This document shows, piece after piece, positions 8,982 through 19,266 of a DNA stretch of 64,000 nt. Each line of letters begins with the position of its first letter. The first letter of the stretch is position 1. The stretch lies in NCBI GenBank assembly GCA_900766245.1, contig CAAFUR010000021.1, positions 62,001-126,000 on the forward strand. Direction: 5' to 3'. The notes under the pieces are model-generated. The model did no database searches. It was not told the DNA's origin and was given only the letters and a program-made list of their open reading frames with translations. This stretch comes from Veillonellaceae bacterium. GTDB lineage: Bacteria > Bacillota > Negativicutes > Veillonellales > Veillonellaceae. Made by a program: the position numbers and the translations under genes.

Positions 8982-10280
8982 ATGAATTTGTTTGAGAATA
9001 TGGAACCAGTGGATCCATTTGAACCCTTGGCGGTTCGCATGCGACCACGTTCATTGGACCATTTCTTTGGACAAGAACAAGTAGTAGGGCCTGGAACATT
9101 TCTTCGGTCTATGATTGAAGAAGATAAGGTACCCTCCTTATTGCTATATGGACCATCTGGAACTGGTAAGACTACGTTAGCTAAAATTATTTCAGAGTTA
9201 ACTAGCAGTCGATTCGTTATGCTCAATGCGACCAATGTGGGGATTGGTGAACTTCGTAGTACTATCGAAGAAGCGATACGGATTCGTAGTTCGTTGCAAC
9301 AACGAACAATTTTATTCCTAGATGAAATTCATCGGTTCAATAAAAGTCAACAAGATGTATTGTTACCTTCTGTGGAAAGTGGTCAAATCATTTTAATTGG
9401 TGCCACCACAGAGAACCCTTTCTTTGAAGTGAATCGACCTCTTTTATCTCGATTGCGTTTGCTTACTCTAGAGCGATTAGATGCTACGGCATTAGTGGCT
9501 ATCTTACGTCGTGCTTTAACAGATGAGGAGTATGGTCTAGGTAAGAAAGCGCTGATTGTGACAGATGATCTGTTAGAGGATATAGGCCGCTTTGTAGATG
9601 GAGATGCCCGTATGGCTTTAAATTTTCTGGAGCAAGTGGGGGCTATGGTTCGATCTGGTGGAGAAATTACCATAGAAATTATAGAAAAAGTACTAGGTCG
9701 ACGAGTGTATCGGTATGATAAGAAGGGGAATAATCATTATGATGTAATTTCTGCTTTCATTAAAAGTATGCGTGGCTCTGATCCAGATGCGGTGCTATAT
9801 TATTTAGCTCGTATGATTGAGGCAGGAGAGGATCCTGTATTTATTGCTAGACGCATCGTTATTTGTGCGGCAGAAGATGTAGGACTGGCAGATCCACAAG
9901 CCTTGGTTGTGGCTAATGCAGCGGCGCAAGCGGCTCATATGGTAGGCCTACCAGAGGCGCGCATTATATTATCAGAGGCTGCTGTATATGTAGCTTTAGC
10001 ACCTAAGAGCAATAGTGCCTACCTAGGAATTGATGCAGCTATCCATGCGGTACGCCATAAGGAACAAGGGGAGGTGCCGAAACATCTACGTGATGCTCAC
10101 TATGGAGGGGCTAAACAATTAGGACATGGAGTTGGCTATCGCTATGCACAGGACTATCCTAATGGCTATGTGGTGCAACAATATTTGCCGGATGTATTGG
10201 TGGATGAGCAATTTTATAACCCTTTGGAACGTGGTCGTGAACGTGAACTTGTGAAAGACTGGGAAGACCGTAAACGATGA
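8982..10280 (+). CDS. rarA: Replication-associated recombination protein A (AAA+ ATPase)
   Basis: A 432-residue RarA/MgsA ATPase, a clamp-loader relative that acts at stalled replication forks. Walker A is GPSGTGKTT at about residues 52-60 and Walker B is LFLDEIHRFNK; sensor residues (GATTENP) and the C-terminal tetramerisation region (AEDVGLADPQAL) follow. An AGGGAGG ribosome site stands just before the ATG. The adjacency aspS-6S RNA-rarA resembles the Bacillus yrvN neighbourhood. Upstream, an imperfect inverted repeat (TACTACTG...CGGTAGTA around 8920-8942) may be a regulatory site. Confidence 0.96.
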   Translation: MNLFENMEPVDPFEPLAVRMRPRSLDHFFGQEQVVGPGTFLRSMIEEDKVPSLLLYGPSGTGKTTLAKIISELTSSRFVMLNATNVGIGELRSTIEEAIRIRSSLQQRTILFLDEIHRFNKSQQDVLLPSVESGQIILIGATTENPFFEVNRPLLSRLRLLTLERLDATALVAILRRALTDEEYGLGKKALIVTDDLLEDIGRFVDGDARMALNFLEQVGAMVRSGGEITIEIIEKVLGRRVYRYDKKGNNHYDVISAFIKSMRGSDPDAVLYYLARMIEAGEDPVFIARRIVICAAEDVGLADPQALVVANAAAQAAHMVGLPEARIILSEAAVYVALAPKSNSAYLGIDAAIHAVRHKEQGEVPKHLRDAHYGGAKQLGHGVGYRYAQDYPNGYVVQQYLPDVLVDEQFYNPLERGRERELVKDWEDRKR

Positions 10281-10343
10281 GGATTACCACAGGGAGAGCA
10301 GTATTGTTTTTGAGGATATTCGATATACTTTCATAGGTGGAAA

Positions 10344-10352
10344 TGGTATAAT
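10344..10352 (+). promoter_or_regulatory. Extended -10 promoter of ftsK
   Basis: TGGTATAAT, an extended -10 (TGn plus a perfect TATAAT at 10347-10352), lies 45 bases upstream of the ftsK ATG. No good -35 is visible. Confidence 0.55.
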
Positions 10353-10396
10353 AAAGTACTAAGGTATATGATAGAAACGGAATTTTGGAGTTAGAA

Positions 10397-13123
10397 ATGG
10401 CAGAGGAAAAGAAAGGTAGGTCCTCACGAGGAGGGCAAAAGGTACAATCGAAACGATCTACTCCCCTAAAGGAAAGTAAAACAGGTGCAACGAAACAGGC
10501 CAAGGCACAGACGAAAGGTGTTCGGAGTGAAATTAAAGGCCTAGTTCTTATGGGCTTTGCCATACTGGCTCTTATTGGCATGGCTGGAGTGGAAACTGGC
10601 ATATGGGGCAGTATTATTAGTGGTATTTTTTCCTATGGGTTTGGCCTAGGCGGTTGGGTGGTAGCCCTATGGGTTCTGTATAATGGTTGGTGCTGGCTAT
10701 ATAAAGGATCTTTAGCAGCGATTACGAGAAAAGGGTTGCTATATACAGGAGTGTTATTGGTTGTATTAGTACAACTGGTACTGTGGAAAGTAAATAATGG
10801 TGATGAACTAAGTACCACAACACTAACAGAGAATGGTGGTGTAGTTGGTGGTTTACTAGGGTCTCTGTTTAGAAATTTAGTAGGAGATGTGGGCGGTATT
10901 TTATTATCTGCAATTATAGGTATTGCCTGTGTACTAGGAATTACTAAACTGTCACTACGTGAAGGATTGCATAAAGCGAAAGACAAGGCTAGTGTAGGAC
11001 TTGAAATAGCACAAGAAAAAGCTACAGAAACAGCTAGTGCTATTCGTGAGCAAGTGCATGAATGGCAAGAGGAGTGGCGAGAAGAACGTCGTAAGGCCTA
11101 TGATCGTGAAAAGGATACAAGATACCCTAAAACAGAAGACTCATCTGATGAAATAGAAGTGGAAGCAGATGCGGTGATAGAAACTCAGGAGGCAATATCC
11201 CGTGCAACGGGGGTAGAAGTATCAGGAGCTAATGTAGTCGATATAGAGTCTATGGGACCATCAGAGTCAATGATAGATACAGAAGAATTAGAAGCCATGG
11301 AGCCTAGTAAAGATGTGACTATTATGCAGCCTCCTATGGAAGACTATGAGGATGAAGAAGCGTATATTCCGGAGCCTCACATCCGTGAAGATGAAGTAGT
11401 GACGAGTACTTCCGAAGTAGAATCAGTAGTGGCACCTCCGATGGTAGATAGTGCAGAAGAAACTGAAGAGGATACATCAGGAGAGATATATACTACAGAT
11501 GTAGATGAAGAGCCGCATGTTACAGAGGTATCTACCGAGTTGGAACCTATAACTCCACCATCATTTTTGCAAACTACTAATTATGTAGGATCCTTGGTAG
11601 AAGTACCAACTATTGAAACTACGAAAGAAGATACAGCAGCAGTAGCTGTGAATACGGATGGTGTGGCGCGTCCTAGGACGATAGAAAAGCCTTATCAATA
11701 TCCTCCGTTGACGATGCTTTCACAGGGGAAATCCAATCCTGTGACCAGTGAAGAAGTGGCTCATAATGCAGTCTTACTAGAAGAAACATTAGATAATTTT
11801 GGTATTACCGCAAAAGTGGTGAATGCCACACAAGGCCCAACGGTAACACGGTATGAATTAGAACCTGCGAAAGGGACAAAAGTAAGCCGAATTATGGGTT
11901 TACAAGATGATTTAAAAATGAGCTTGGCAGCCGTTGATATTCGCATGGAAGCACCTATACCAGGAAAGTCTGCAGTAGGCATTGAAATTCCTAATAAAAA
12001 TGTGTCTTCTGTTCATTTACGAGATGTATTGGACTGTGAAGAGTTCCAACAAGCGAGTGGTGGTATTCCGGTAGGCCTTGGTAAAGATATTGCAGATATG
12101 CCGGTTATTACGGACTTGGCTAAAATGCCACATCTATTGGTGGCAGGTTCTACGGGGTCTGGTAAATCTGTTTGTGTCAATACATTGATCTCTAGCATCT
12201 TGTTTAGTCGTAAGCCAGATGAAGTGAAATTGATTTTGGTAGACCCTAAAATGGTAGAGTTATCTGTGTATAACGGTATTCCACACTTGATGTTGCCAGT
12301 GGTAACAGATATGAATAAAGCGGCTGCTGTATTACGGTGGGCAGTTCGTGAAATGGATGCCCGCTATATGACATTAGCCACAGCAGGCGTGCGTAATGTG
12401 GCTAGCTATAATAAGCAAAATCCAACTAAATCGATGCCTCTCATTTTAATTATTATCGATGAGTTAGCTGATTTGATGATGACCAATCCAGATGTGGAAG
12501 AATCCATTGATCGATTAGCCGCAAAAGCACGTGCCGCAGGAATTCATATGGTGTTGGCAACACAACGTCCATCGGTGGATGTGATTACAGGCAAAATTAA
12601 AGCTAATGTGCCGAGTCGTATTGCTTTCACAGTGGCTACTCAAATTGATTCTCGCACCATTTTGGACCAAGCAGGAGCAGAACGTCTATTAGGTCGTGGC
12701 GATATGTTATTTAATCCTATAGGAGCGAATAAACCAATTCGTATTCAAGGGGCCTTCATTTCTGATGAAGAAGTGGAAGAATTGATTGCTTTTGTCAAAG
12801 GGCAAGGTCAGCCAGAATATGATGAAGTGATGATGGCAGAAACAGATAAAGGTGCTGAAAGTTCTGATGCCGTTGGTAGTGATGAGGAACAAGATGAATT
12901 GTTGGAACGAGCCGTACAAATTGTACTAGAACAACGTAGTGCGTCAGCCTCTATTTTGCAACGTAGATTGCGAGTTGGTTTTTCTAGAGCCGGTCGTTTA
13001 ATTGATACCATGCAAGATATGAAAATTATTGGTCCTCCTACGAATAGTAGTAAAGGTCGCGATATTTTAATGGGAAAAGATCAAATTAGAGAACTATATT
13101 TCCCAAATTTTACAGTAGATTAG
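10397..13123 (+). CDS. ftsK: DNA translocase FtsK/SpoIIIE
   Basis: A 908-residue septal DNA translocase that clears chromosome arms through the closing septum. It has about four membrane segments in the first 190 residues, then a charged acidic linker (about 210-430, rich in E, D, S and T), the motor with Walker A GSTGSGKS at about residue 584 and Walker B-type ILIIIDELADL, and a C-terminal winged-helix gamma domain (RRLRVGFSRAGRLIDTM). I chose ATG 10397, six bases after a TTGGAG ribosome site that itself contains an in-frame TTG (10385). Non-sporulating relatives use it only in division. Confidence 0.96.
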   Translation: MAEEKKGRSSRGGQKVQSKRSTPLKESKTGATKQAKAQTKGVRSEIKGLVLMGFAILALIGMAGVETGIWGSIISGIFSYGFGLGGWVVALWVLYNGWCWLYKGSLAAITRKGLLYTGVLLVVLVQLVLWKVNNGDELSTTTLTENGGVVGGLLGSLFRNLVGDVGGILLSAIIGIACVLGITKLSLREGLHKAKDKASVGLEIAQEKATETASAIREQVHEWQEEWREERRKAYDREKDTRYPKTEDSSDEIEVEADAVIETQEAISRATGVEVSGANVVDIESMGPSESMIDTEELEAMEPSKDVTIMQPPMEDYEDEEAYIPEPHIREDEVVTSTSEVESVVAPPMVDSAEETEEDTSGEIYTTDVDEEPHVTEVSTELEPITPPSFLQTTNYVGSLVEVPTIETTKEDTAAVAVNTDGVARPRTIEKPYQYPPLTMLSQGKSNPVTSEEVAHNAVLLEETLDNFGITAKVVNATQGPTVTRYELEPAKGTKVSRIMGLQDDLKMSLAAVDIRMEAPIPGKSAVGIEIPNKNVSSVHLRDVLDCEEFQQASGGIPVGLGKDIADMPVITDLAKMPHLLVAGSTGSGKSVCVNTLISSILFSRKPDEVKLILVDPKMVELSVYNGIPHLMLPVVTDMNKAAAVLRWAVREMDARYMTLATAGVRNVASYNKQNPTKSMPLILIIIDELADLMMTNPDVEESIDRLAAKARAAGIHMVLATQRPSVDVITGKIKANVPSRIAFTVATQIDSRTILDQAGAERLLGRGDMLFNPIGANKPIRIQGAFISDEEVEELIAFVKGQGQPEYDEVMMAETDKGAESSDAVGSDEEQDELLERAVQIVLEQRSASASILQRRLRVGFSRAGRLIDTMQDMKIIGPPTNSSKGRDILMGKDQIRELYFPNFTVD

Positions 13124-13176
13124 AGTAGTGTGCCATTTGCGTTATGTAGATGGCACCTATATGTATAGGAGGTTCT

Positions 13177-13623
13177 ATGGCATCGATTGGCGAAGAACTT
13201 AGACGTGAGCGTCAACGACGCGGTTTAACATTAGAACAAATTGAAGATGTATTACATATAAAAGTAGCTTACCTACATGCCTTGGAGCATGATGAGTTTA
13301 GTCGTATTCCAGGCAGTGTGTACACCAAAGGGTTCATCAAAAACTATAGTGAACTATTGGGCTTAGATAGTCGTCGATTGGTGGATACTTTTAAAAATAG
13401 AATGGGTGAATCCTTGACGATTCCCAAACGCAGAATGGTGTCAAAAGAACAAGAGAAGACTGATGCCTTTCGAGAACAGGAATTGATTGAGGCACCGAAA
13501 CAACGGTTAACCTATGAAAGTCGCAAGGCAAAACGACAAAGAACGATGATGATAGAACGATTTGTAGTAGGTGGTATTTTGCTGCTGATTATTCTGTTTT
13601 TAGGTTGGCTATTTTTCGTGTAA
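13177..13623 (+). CDS. RodZ-like helix-turn-helix membrane protein, short form
   Basis: A 148-residue protein. Residues about 1-75 form the RodZ-type helix-turn-helix (IGEELRRERQRRGLTLEQIEDVLHIKVAYLHALE, then GSVYTKGFIKNY). A basic linker follows, and one membrane helix at the very C-terminus (IERFVVGGILLLIILFLGWLFFV) ends the protein. RodZ links MreB to the wall machinery, but the usual periplasmic domain is missing. I chose ATG 13177 because AGGAGG lies at 13167-13172; an in-frame ATG at 13150 lacks a site. It sits between ftsK and the YgiQ-like gene, away from the mre cluster. Confidence 0.8.
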   Translation: MASIGEELRRERQRRGLTLEQIEDVLHIKVAYLHALEHDEFSRIPGSVYTKGFIKNYSELLGLDSRRLVDTFKNRMGESLTIPKRRMVSKEQEKTDAFREQELIEAPKQRLTYESRKAKRQRTMMIERFVVGGILLLIILFLGWLFFV

Positions 13624-13641
13624 TACAGTATAAGGAATACT

Positions 13642-15603
13642 ATGAAAGAACAATATTTAATTACTACAAAAGCAGAAATGGACGAACGAGGGTGGGCTGA
13701 ACTTGATTTTGTCATTATCAGTGGAGATGCCTATGTGGATCATCCTTCCTTCGCGCCTACTGTAATTGGTAGATTATTAGAGTCCTATGGATATCGAGTA
13801 GGTATCATAGCTCAGCCAGACTGGAACGATGTGAATGCCTTTAAGGTTTTAGGGAAGCCTCGATTGGCGTCCTTAGTGACAGCAGGTAATTTAGACAGTA
13901 TGCTCAATAAATTTACAGCAGCCAAGAAACATCGCCGTGATGATGGGTATTCTCCAGGTGGTGAATCTGGGCGGCGCCCAGACCGAGCTACGGTGGTGTA
14001 TGCGAATCGTATGCGAGAGGCTTTTAAAGGGGTTCCTGTTGTTATTGGCGGCATTGAAGCTAGTTTGCGACGATTTGCCCATTATGATTATTGGTCCGAT
14101 ACGGTGCGCCGCTCTATTTTGATGGATAGTAAGGCAGATGTCCTTATCTATGGTATGGGAGAAAAGCAAATTCGTGAAATCGCCGAAGCCTTGGATAGAG
14201 ATCAATTAGAAAAACGGTTACCAATGATTAAAGGGATTTGTTATGTTGCCAACACCGTGCCAGAGAATGCTATTGAATGCCCATCTTACGAAGCGATATC
14301 AGCAGACAAAGAAATCTTTGCTAAAGCCTTTAAAATGCAATTTGATGAGCAAGATCCATACTATGGGAAAACAGTGGCGCAAGGGCATGGTAATCGGTAT
14401 ATTGTACAGAATAGTCCAGCCTTACCATTAACACAGGAAGAAATGGACCATGTCTATAGTTTACCTTATACGAGAAAATGGCATCCTATGTATGATGCGG
14501 CTGGCGGAGTACCTGCCTTAGCAGAAGTACAGTTTAGTATTACTAGCCATCGTGGTTGTTTTGGTAGTTGTTCTTTCTGTGCTATTACAAGCCATCAAGG
14601 GCGAATTATTCAAAATCGTAGTCATCAGTCGATTTTAGATGAGGCTCACCGCATGACTACCATGGATGGGTTTAAAGGGTATATTCACGATGTAGGAGGC
14701 CCTACGGCAAACTTCCGTCATGTTGCTTGTGATAAACAGTTAAAAGTAGGTGCCTGTAAGGGGAAAACATGTGCTGCGCCCAAAGCATGTCCTCAGTTAA
14801 ATACAAATCATGATGACTATGTGAGCATTTTGCGAAAAGTACGTAATGTAAAAGGCGTAAAAAAAGTGTTCGTTCGCTCTGGTTTACGGTATGACTATGT
14901 ATTGGATGATAATAACAAAGACTTTGTTCGAGAATTGTGCGAACATCACGTGAGTGGTCAATTAAAAGTTGCCCCTGAACATGTATCCGAGCATGTAACG
15001 ACTATCATGGGGAAAGCCAATAAAAGTTACTTCTTAAAATTTAAATCTTGGTTTGATGAGGCGAATCGCAAATTAGGTAAACAACAATTTTTGGTGCCTT
15101 ATTTTATGAGTTCGCATCCAGGCTGTACATTAGAAGATGCAATTGAATTGGCAGAATTTTTGCGAGATCAAAATATGACTCCAGAACAGGTGCAAGATTT
15201 TATTCCTACCCCAGGTAGCTTATCGACTGCCATGTATTACACAGGAATCAATCCTCTTACAGGTGAGCCTGTGTATGTGGCTAAAAAAGGCAGAGATAAA
15301 GCTATGCAACGAGCCTTGATGCAATATAAACGAGAAGATAATTACGAATTAGTAAAAGAAGCTTTAATCAAAGCAAATCGCAGGGATTTAATCGGTTTTG
15401 GACCATTATGCTTAATTCCTCCGAGATGTATAAAACGGAATACACCAAAATCTGATAGTACTAGAAATTCAGCTAAAGGTGGAGTGAAAGCAACAAGTAG
15501 AGGAAAAGGGCCTATGCAAGGGGAACGACGTACAAATAGTGGTTCTAAAATTGGTATAGGAAATCGAAAAAATAAAGGCATGAAAAAAAGGAATTTTGGT
15601 TAG
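13642..15603 (+). CDS. YgiQ family radical SAM protein
   Basis: A 653-residue radical SAM protein of the YgiQ family. The cluster motif is CFGSCSFC at about residues 307-314 within SHRGCFGSCSFCAITSHQGR. The family's N-terminal domain (DFVIISGDAYVDHPSFAP) and the C-terminal DUF3362-like region (PTPGSLSTAMYYTGINPLTG) are present. The last 50 residues are strongly basic and low in complexity. The biochemical role of YgiQ is unknown. It follows the RodZ-like gene by 18 bases. Confidence 0.93.
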   Translation: MKEQYLITTKAEMDERGWAELDFVIISGDAYVDHPSFAPTVIGRLLESYGYRVGIIAQPDWNDVNAFKVLGKPRLASLVTAGNLDSMLNKFTAAKKHRRDDGYSPGGESGRRPDRATVVYANRMREAFKGVPVVIGGIEASLRRFAHYDYWSDTVRRSILMDSKADVLIYGMGEKQIREIAEALDRDQLEKRLPMIKGICYVANTVPENAIECPSYEAISADKEIFAKAFKMQFDEQDPYYGKTVAQGHGNRYIVQNSPALPLTQEEMDHVYSLPYTRKWHPMYDAAGGVPALAEVQFSITSHRGCFGSCSFCAITSHQGRIIQNRSHQSILDEAHRMTTMDGFKGYIHDVGGPTANFRHVACDKQLKVGACKGKTCAAPKACPQLNTNHDDYVSILRKVRNVKGVKKVFVRSGLRYDYVLDDNNKDFVRELCEHHVSGQLKVAPEHVSEHVTTIMGKANKSYFLKFKSWFDEANRKLGKQQFLVPYFMSSHPGCTLEDAIELAEFLRDQNMTPEQVQDFIPTPGSLSTAMYYTGINPLTGEPVYVAKKGRDKAMQRALMQYKREDNYELVKEALIKANRRDLIGFGPLCLIPPRCIKRNTPKSDSTRNSAKGGVKATSRGKGPMQGERRTNSGSKIGIGNRKNKGMKKRNFG

Positions 15604-15633
15604 GTATCTCTAATAGATAAAGGAGGTGAATCT

Positions 15634-16677
15634 ATGAAACGGTTACGATTGCTCATGGTGTATGTACTAGTAGTAGTAGGCATGTTTAGTGTAGGTTTGT
15701 GGCTTAATGATATGAAACAAGATCAAGTGGATCGACCTGTGATTTCTACCAGAGCAGAAATTACTATCTATACAGATGGAGATCCTGAAGTCATGACGGC
15801 TATAGGACAGGCTTATGAAAGAGAGGCACAAGTAAGAGTACATGTTATTCCTATACCGCAAAGCCAAATGGGTACACGGTTAGCTTTACCAGAAGCAGAG
15901 CAACAAGGGGATCTTGTGATTTCTACAAAATCCAATCTCAATGAAGGGGTTGAGCATGGTGCCTTTCGTAGATTACCGGTTACCTTAACCCATGAGGTAG
16001 ATACAGTATTCCACGGTCCGGATGAGCAATGGGTAGGGATATGGTATGATCCTTATGTCTTAGCCTTACACGATACCTTCTATAGTAGTCAGGGAAAATA
16101 TGTAAACACTTGGTTTTCCTTAGCTTATACGGGCCCATGGCGTATAGCGGTCACCGATTTTGTAGCCGATGCATCGTCCACTACTTTATTGAATAGTTTT
16201 GGTGCTATCTATGGACTAGATGGTGCCATCTCCTATTTTGATAGTTTGCGACCGCGTATTGTGCAGTATGCAAAAGCCTTGCCATCTTCAGTGCGCATGG
16301 CTGCTATTGGAGATGTACAGGTCAGTGTAGGACATTATTCGGATGCCAAATTATATGAGATTCATAAATATCCTTTGACGATTTTATATCCTAGGGAAGG
16401 TACTCCTTATGATTTGATGGGCGTAGGGATTCTAAAAGGATCCAGTAATGTTGGTGAAAGTGAAGCGTTTGTGAGTTGGTTACTTTCAGAACGGGTACAA
16501 GCTGTATTGAAAGAGGGGGATAGGTATTATTTGCCAACTAGAGAAACGGTGGAATCTCATAAAGACCGACAGGGCAATCATCTTGTGTTATGGAATGCAG
16601 GGATTGTGAAAGAAGAGCAAGATAAGATATTACAAGAATGGATACGACAAGTGCGTTTTAGAAAGGATACACCATGA
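15634..16677 (+). CDS. Extracellular solute-binding protein, orphan
   Basis: A 347-residue periplasmic-type binding protein with an uncleaved-looking N-terminal hydrophobic segment (residues about 5-24) without a lipobox. The mature part begins ITIYTDGDPEVMTAIGQAYEREA, the fold pattern of family 1 / ferric iron-type binding proteins. No ABC permease or ATPase gene is adjacent; the gene is wedged between the YgiQ-like gene and rimO, and its stop overlaps the rimO ATG. A perfect AAAGGAGGTGA ribosome site precedes it. The ligand is unknown; iron is only a guess from the fold group. Confidence 0.7.
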   Translation: MKRLRLLMVYVLVVVGMFSVGLWLNDMKQDQVDRPVISTRAEITIYTDGDPEVMTAIGQAYEREAQVRVHVIPIPQSQMGTRLALPEAEQQGDLVISTKSNLNEGVEHGAFRRLPVTLTHEVDTVFHGPDEQWVGIWYDPYVLALHDTFYSSQGKYVNTWFSLAYTGPWRIAVTDFVADASSTTLLNSFGAIYGLDGAISYFDSLRPRIVQYAKALPSSVRMAAIGDVQVSVGHYSDAKLYEIHKYPLTILYPREGTPYDLMGVGILKGSSNVGESEAFVSWLLSERVQAVLKEGDRYYLPTRETVESHKDRQGNHLVLWNAGIVKEEQDKILQEWIRQVRFRKDTP

Positions 16678-18014
16678 GTAAGTTGTTAGGTTATATTAGT
16701 TTAGGTTGCGCCAAGAATTTGGTAGATACAGAGGTGATGCTAGGAGCGTTACAAGATAATGGCTATGAAATTACAGAAGAGTTAGAAAAAGCAGAAATTA
16801 TTATTATCAACACATGCACATTTATCGAGAAAGCAAAAGAAGAATCGATCAATACTATATTAAAGGCTGGTCAATATAAACAATATGGGGACTGTAAAGG
16901 TCTTATCGTAGCGGGCTGTTTAAGTCAGCAATATCAAGAAGAATTGTTTACTGAAATTCCAGAGATTGATGCCCTCATTGGAACAGGATCTTGGAATCGT
17001 ATCATGGAAGCTGTGGAGGCGATTCAAAATGGTCAACGTATTTGTATCATGGATAGTATGACAAATATGTATGATGAAGGCATGCCACGGATGATGACCA
17101 CACCGGACTACAGTGCATATGTAAAAATTTCGGAAGGATGCAATAATGGTTGTACTTTCTGTATCATTCCTAAGGTACGTGGGGCCTATCGCAGTCGCTC
17201 CATGGAGTCCATTGAACGAGAAGTGCAACAGCTAGCAGAAGCAGGTGTGAAAGAAGTGGTGTTGATTGCACAAGATACTACCTACTATGGGGCTGATTTG
17301 AACAATGGTACACCGTTGCTTTCAGAGTTGTTGAAACGATTGGCAAAGATTGAAGGCATCGAATGGATTCGCATGTTGTACTTATATCCAAAACACTTCT
17401 CTGATGAATTGTTAGAAACAATCATGACGGAACCAAAGGTATGTAAATATATCGATATGCCACTACAGCATATTAACAATACTGTGTTGCAACGCATGAA
17501 CCGTAAGGATACACGAGAAAATATTGTAGCCTTGTTACATAAAATCCGCAATCGCAGTGAGCATATTACACTGCGCACATCCCTAATCGTAGGGTTCCCT
17601 GGGGAAACAGAAGAACAATTCCAAGAATTGGCAGAGTTTGTAAAAGATATTCGATTTGATCATATGGGAGTGTTTACGTATTCCCAAGAGGATGGTACGC
17701 CAGCAGGGATGATGGATGAGCAGATTCCAGAGGAAGTGAAAGAAGAACGATACCATACATTGATGGCCATTCAAGCACAAGTCTCAGAGGAACATAATCG
17801 TGACTTGGAGGGAACGATTCATCAAGGTATGATAGAATCTATCGATGAAGTAGAGCCAGGTAAGTTTTTGGCACGAGGTCGTCTACAAATGCAGGCTCCA
17901 GATGTAGATGGTAATATGTATGTAGAAGATGTAACAGGACTGTCTGAAGGCGATATTGTGACGGTAAAAGTATCACAAGGTTTTGCCTATGATGTGGTAG
18001 TAGAAACTGTATAG
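16674..18014 (+). CDS. rimO: Ribosomal protein S12 methylthiotransferase
   Basis: A 446-residue radical SAM methylthiotransferase that modifies Asp88 of ribosomal protein S12. It has the UPF0004 domain (GYISLGCAKNLVDTEVMLG), the radical SAM motif CNNGCTFC at about residues 156-163 within SEGCNNGCTFCIIPKVRG, and a C-terminal TRAM domain. The opening LGCAKNLVDTE and the length separate RimO from the tRNA-modifying MiaB. The ATG overlaps the previous stop by four bases. Confidence 0.96.
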   Translation: MSKLLGYISLGCAKNLVDTEVMLGALQDNGYEITEELEKAEIIIINTCTFIEKAKEESINTILKAGQYKQYGDCKGLIVAGCLSQQYQEELFTEIPEIDALIGTGSWNRIMEAVEAIQNGQRICIMDSMTNMYDEGMPRMMTTPDYSAYVKISEGCNNGCTFCIIPKVRGAYRSRSMESIEREVQQLAEAGVKEVVLIAQDTTYYGADLNNGTPLLSELLKRLAKIEGIEWIRMLYLYPKHFSDELLETIMTEPKVCKYIDMPLQHINNTVLQRMNRKDTRENIVALLHKIRNRSEHITLRTSLIVGFPGETEEQFQELAEFVKDIRFDHMGVFTYSQEDGTPAGMMDEQIPEEVKEERYHTLMAIQAQVSEEHNRDLEGTIHQGMIESIDEVEPGKFLARGRLQMQAPDVDGNMYVEDVTGLSEGDIVTVKVSQGFAYDVVVETV

Positions 18015-18026
18015 GATGGTGATAGC

Positions 18027-19262
18027 ATGATCGTAGAATTAATCTCTACAGGATCGGAATTATTACTAGGACATATTGTCAATATAAATGTAAAGTGGCT
18101 CAGCGAAGAATTGAACAATCGGGGATACTCTGTATCATACCAAACGACGGTAGGTGACAATCCGGAACGTATGAAAGAAGTATTTCAACGAGCAGGGGAA
18201 CGAGCCGATATTGTGATCAGTTCTGGAGGCTTAGGAGCTACCCAAGGAGATATTACTCGAAAAGCTTTGGCAGATGCCTTGGGATTGCCTTTGGTATTTC
18301 ACGAAGAAGCAGGTCGTGAGGTAGATTCCTTTTATGAGAACCAAGGTCGGGTAAAACCTTACGAATCTGACCGAGATCGGTATTTACCAGAAGGGGCACA
18401 GGTACTACATAATCCAGTAGGGGTAGCACCAGCAGTAGTAGTGGAACAGGATAAGACGGTATATATCTTATTACCAGGCCCTCCATCAGAATTACAAGGA
18501 ACATTTCAAGAAAGCGTCAGCCCCTTTTTAGAACAACGTTTTGGACAGCAAGGGGTGATTTATTCTGAACGGTATGCTGTGTATGGATATCGTGAAATGC
18601 AATTAGAGAGTTTATTACAAGACTTGATTCAAAACCAGCAGAATCCAACCATAGCACTACTGATTAAATCAGGATACATTGAAATTCGTTTAACTGCAAA
18701 AGGAGAGTCAAAAGCAGACTGTCAGGAAAAACTAGGCCCATGGAGGTCTATCCTCTTAGAACGCTTGGAAAATATCCGTAGTTTAGATACATCGGTGTTG
18801 GAAAACTTTCACAAGGTAGCGCTAGAAGCAGGTATTACCATAGGAACTGCTGAATCCTGTACAGGAGGTCTAGTAGGAAAAACATTGACTGATTTAGGTG
18901 GTAGCAGTGGCTATTATCAAGGCGGTATTATTTCCTATGCGAATTCGGTGAAAGAACAAGTGTTAGGTGTATCATCAGATACATTGGCAACACATGGTGC
19001 GGTCAGTGAAGAAACAGCTACAGAAATGGTAGAAGGTGTATTTCGTGTATTGCGTACAGGCTATGCCATTGCTACCACAGGGATAGCCGGTCCAGGCGGT
19101 GGTAGTCAGGAAAAACCAGTGGGTCTTGTGTATATTGGTATTGGCACGCCGAAAGGTATTACTGTACATAAAGAGATATTTATAGGGGATCGTGTTAGTA
19201 TCCGTAATAGTGTAGCGGAACGAGCGATTCAATATGTATATAAAGAATTAATAGAAAGGTAG
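18027..19262 (+). CDS. cinA: CinA family protein (nicotinamide-nucleotide amidase domain)
   Basis: A 411-residue two-domain CinA. The N-terminal MoCF-type domain has the typical STGSELLLGHIVN and SSGGLGATQGD. The C-terminal PncC-like domain (ESCTGGLVGKTLTDLGGSS, ATTGIAGPGGG) deamidates nicotinamide mononucleotide in NAD salvage. In Firmicutes cinA is next to recA and both are induced with competence in some species; here recA starts 5 bases downstream. Confidence 0.96.
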   Translation: MIVELISTGSELLLGHIVNINVKWLSEELNNRGYSVSYQTTVGDNPERMKEVFQRAGERADIVISSGGLGATQGDITRKALADALGLPLVFHEEAGREVDSFYENQGRVKPYESDRDRYLPEGAQVLHNPVGVAPAVVVEQDKTVYILLPGPPSELQGTFQESVSPFLEQRFGQQGVIYSERYAVYGYREMQLESLLQDLIQNQQNPTIALLIKSGYIEIRLTAKGESKADCQEKLGPWRSILLERLENIRSLDTSVLENFHKVALEAGITIGTAESCTGGLVGKTLTDLGGSSGYYQGGIISYANSVKEQVLGVSSDTLATHGAVSEETATEMVEGVFRVLRTGYAIATTGIAGPGGGSQEKPVGLVYIGIGTPKGITVHKEIFIGDRVSIRNSVAERAIQYVYKELIER

Positions 19263-19266
19263 AACA

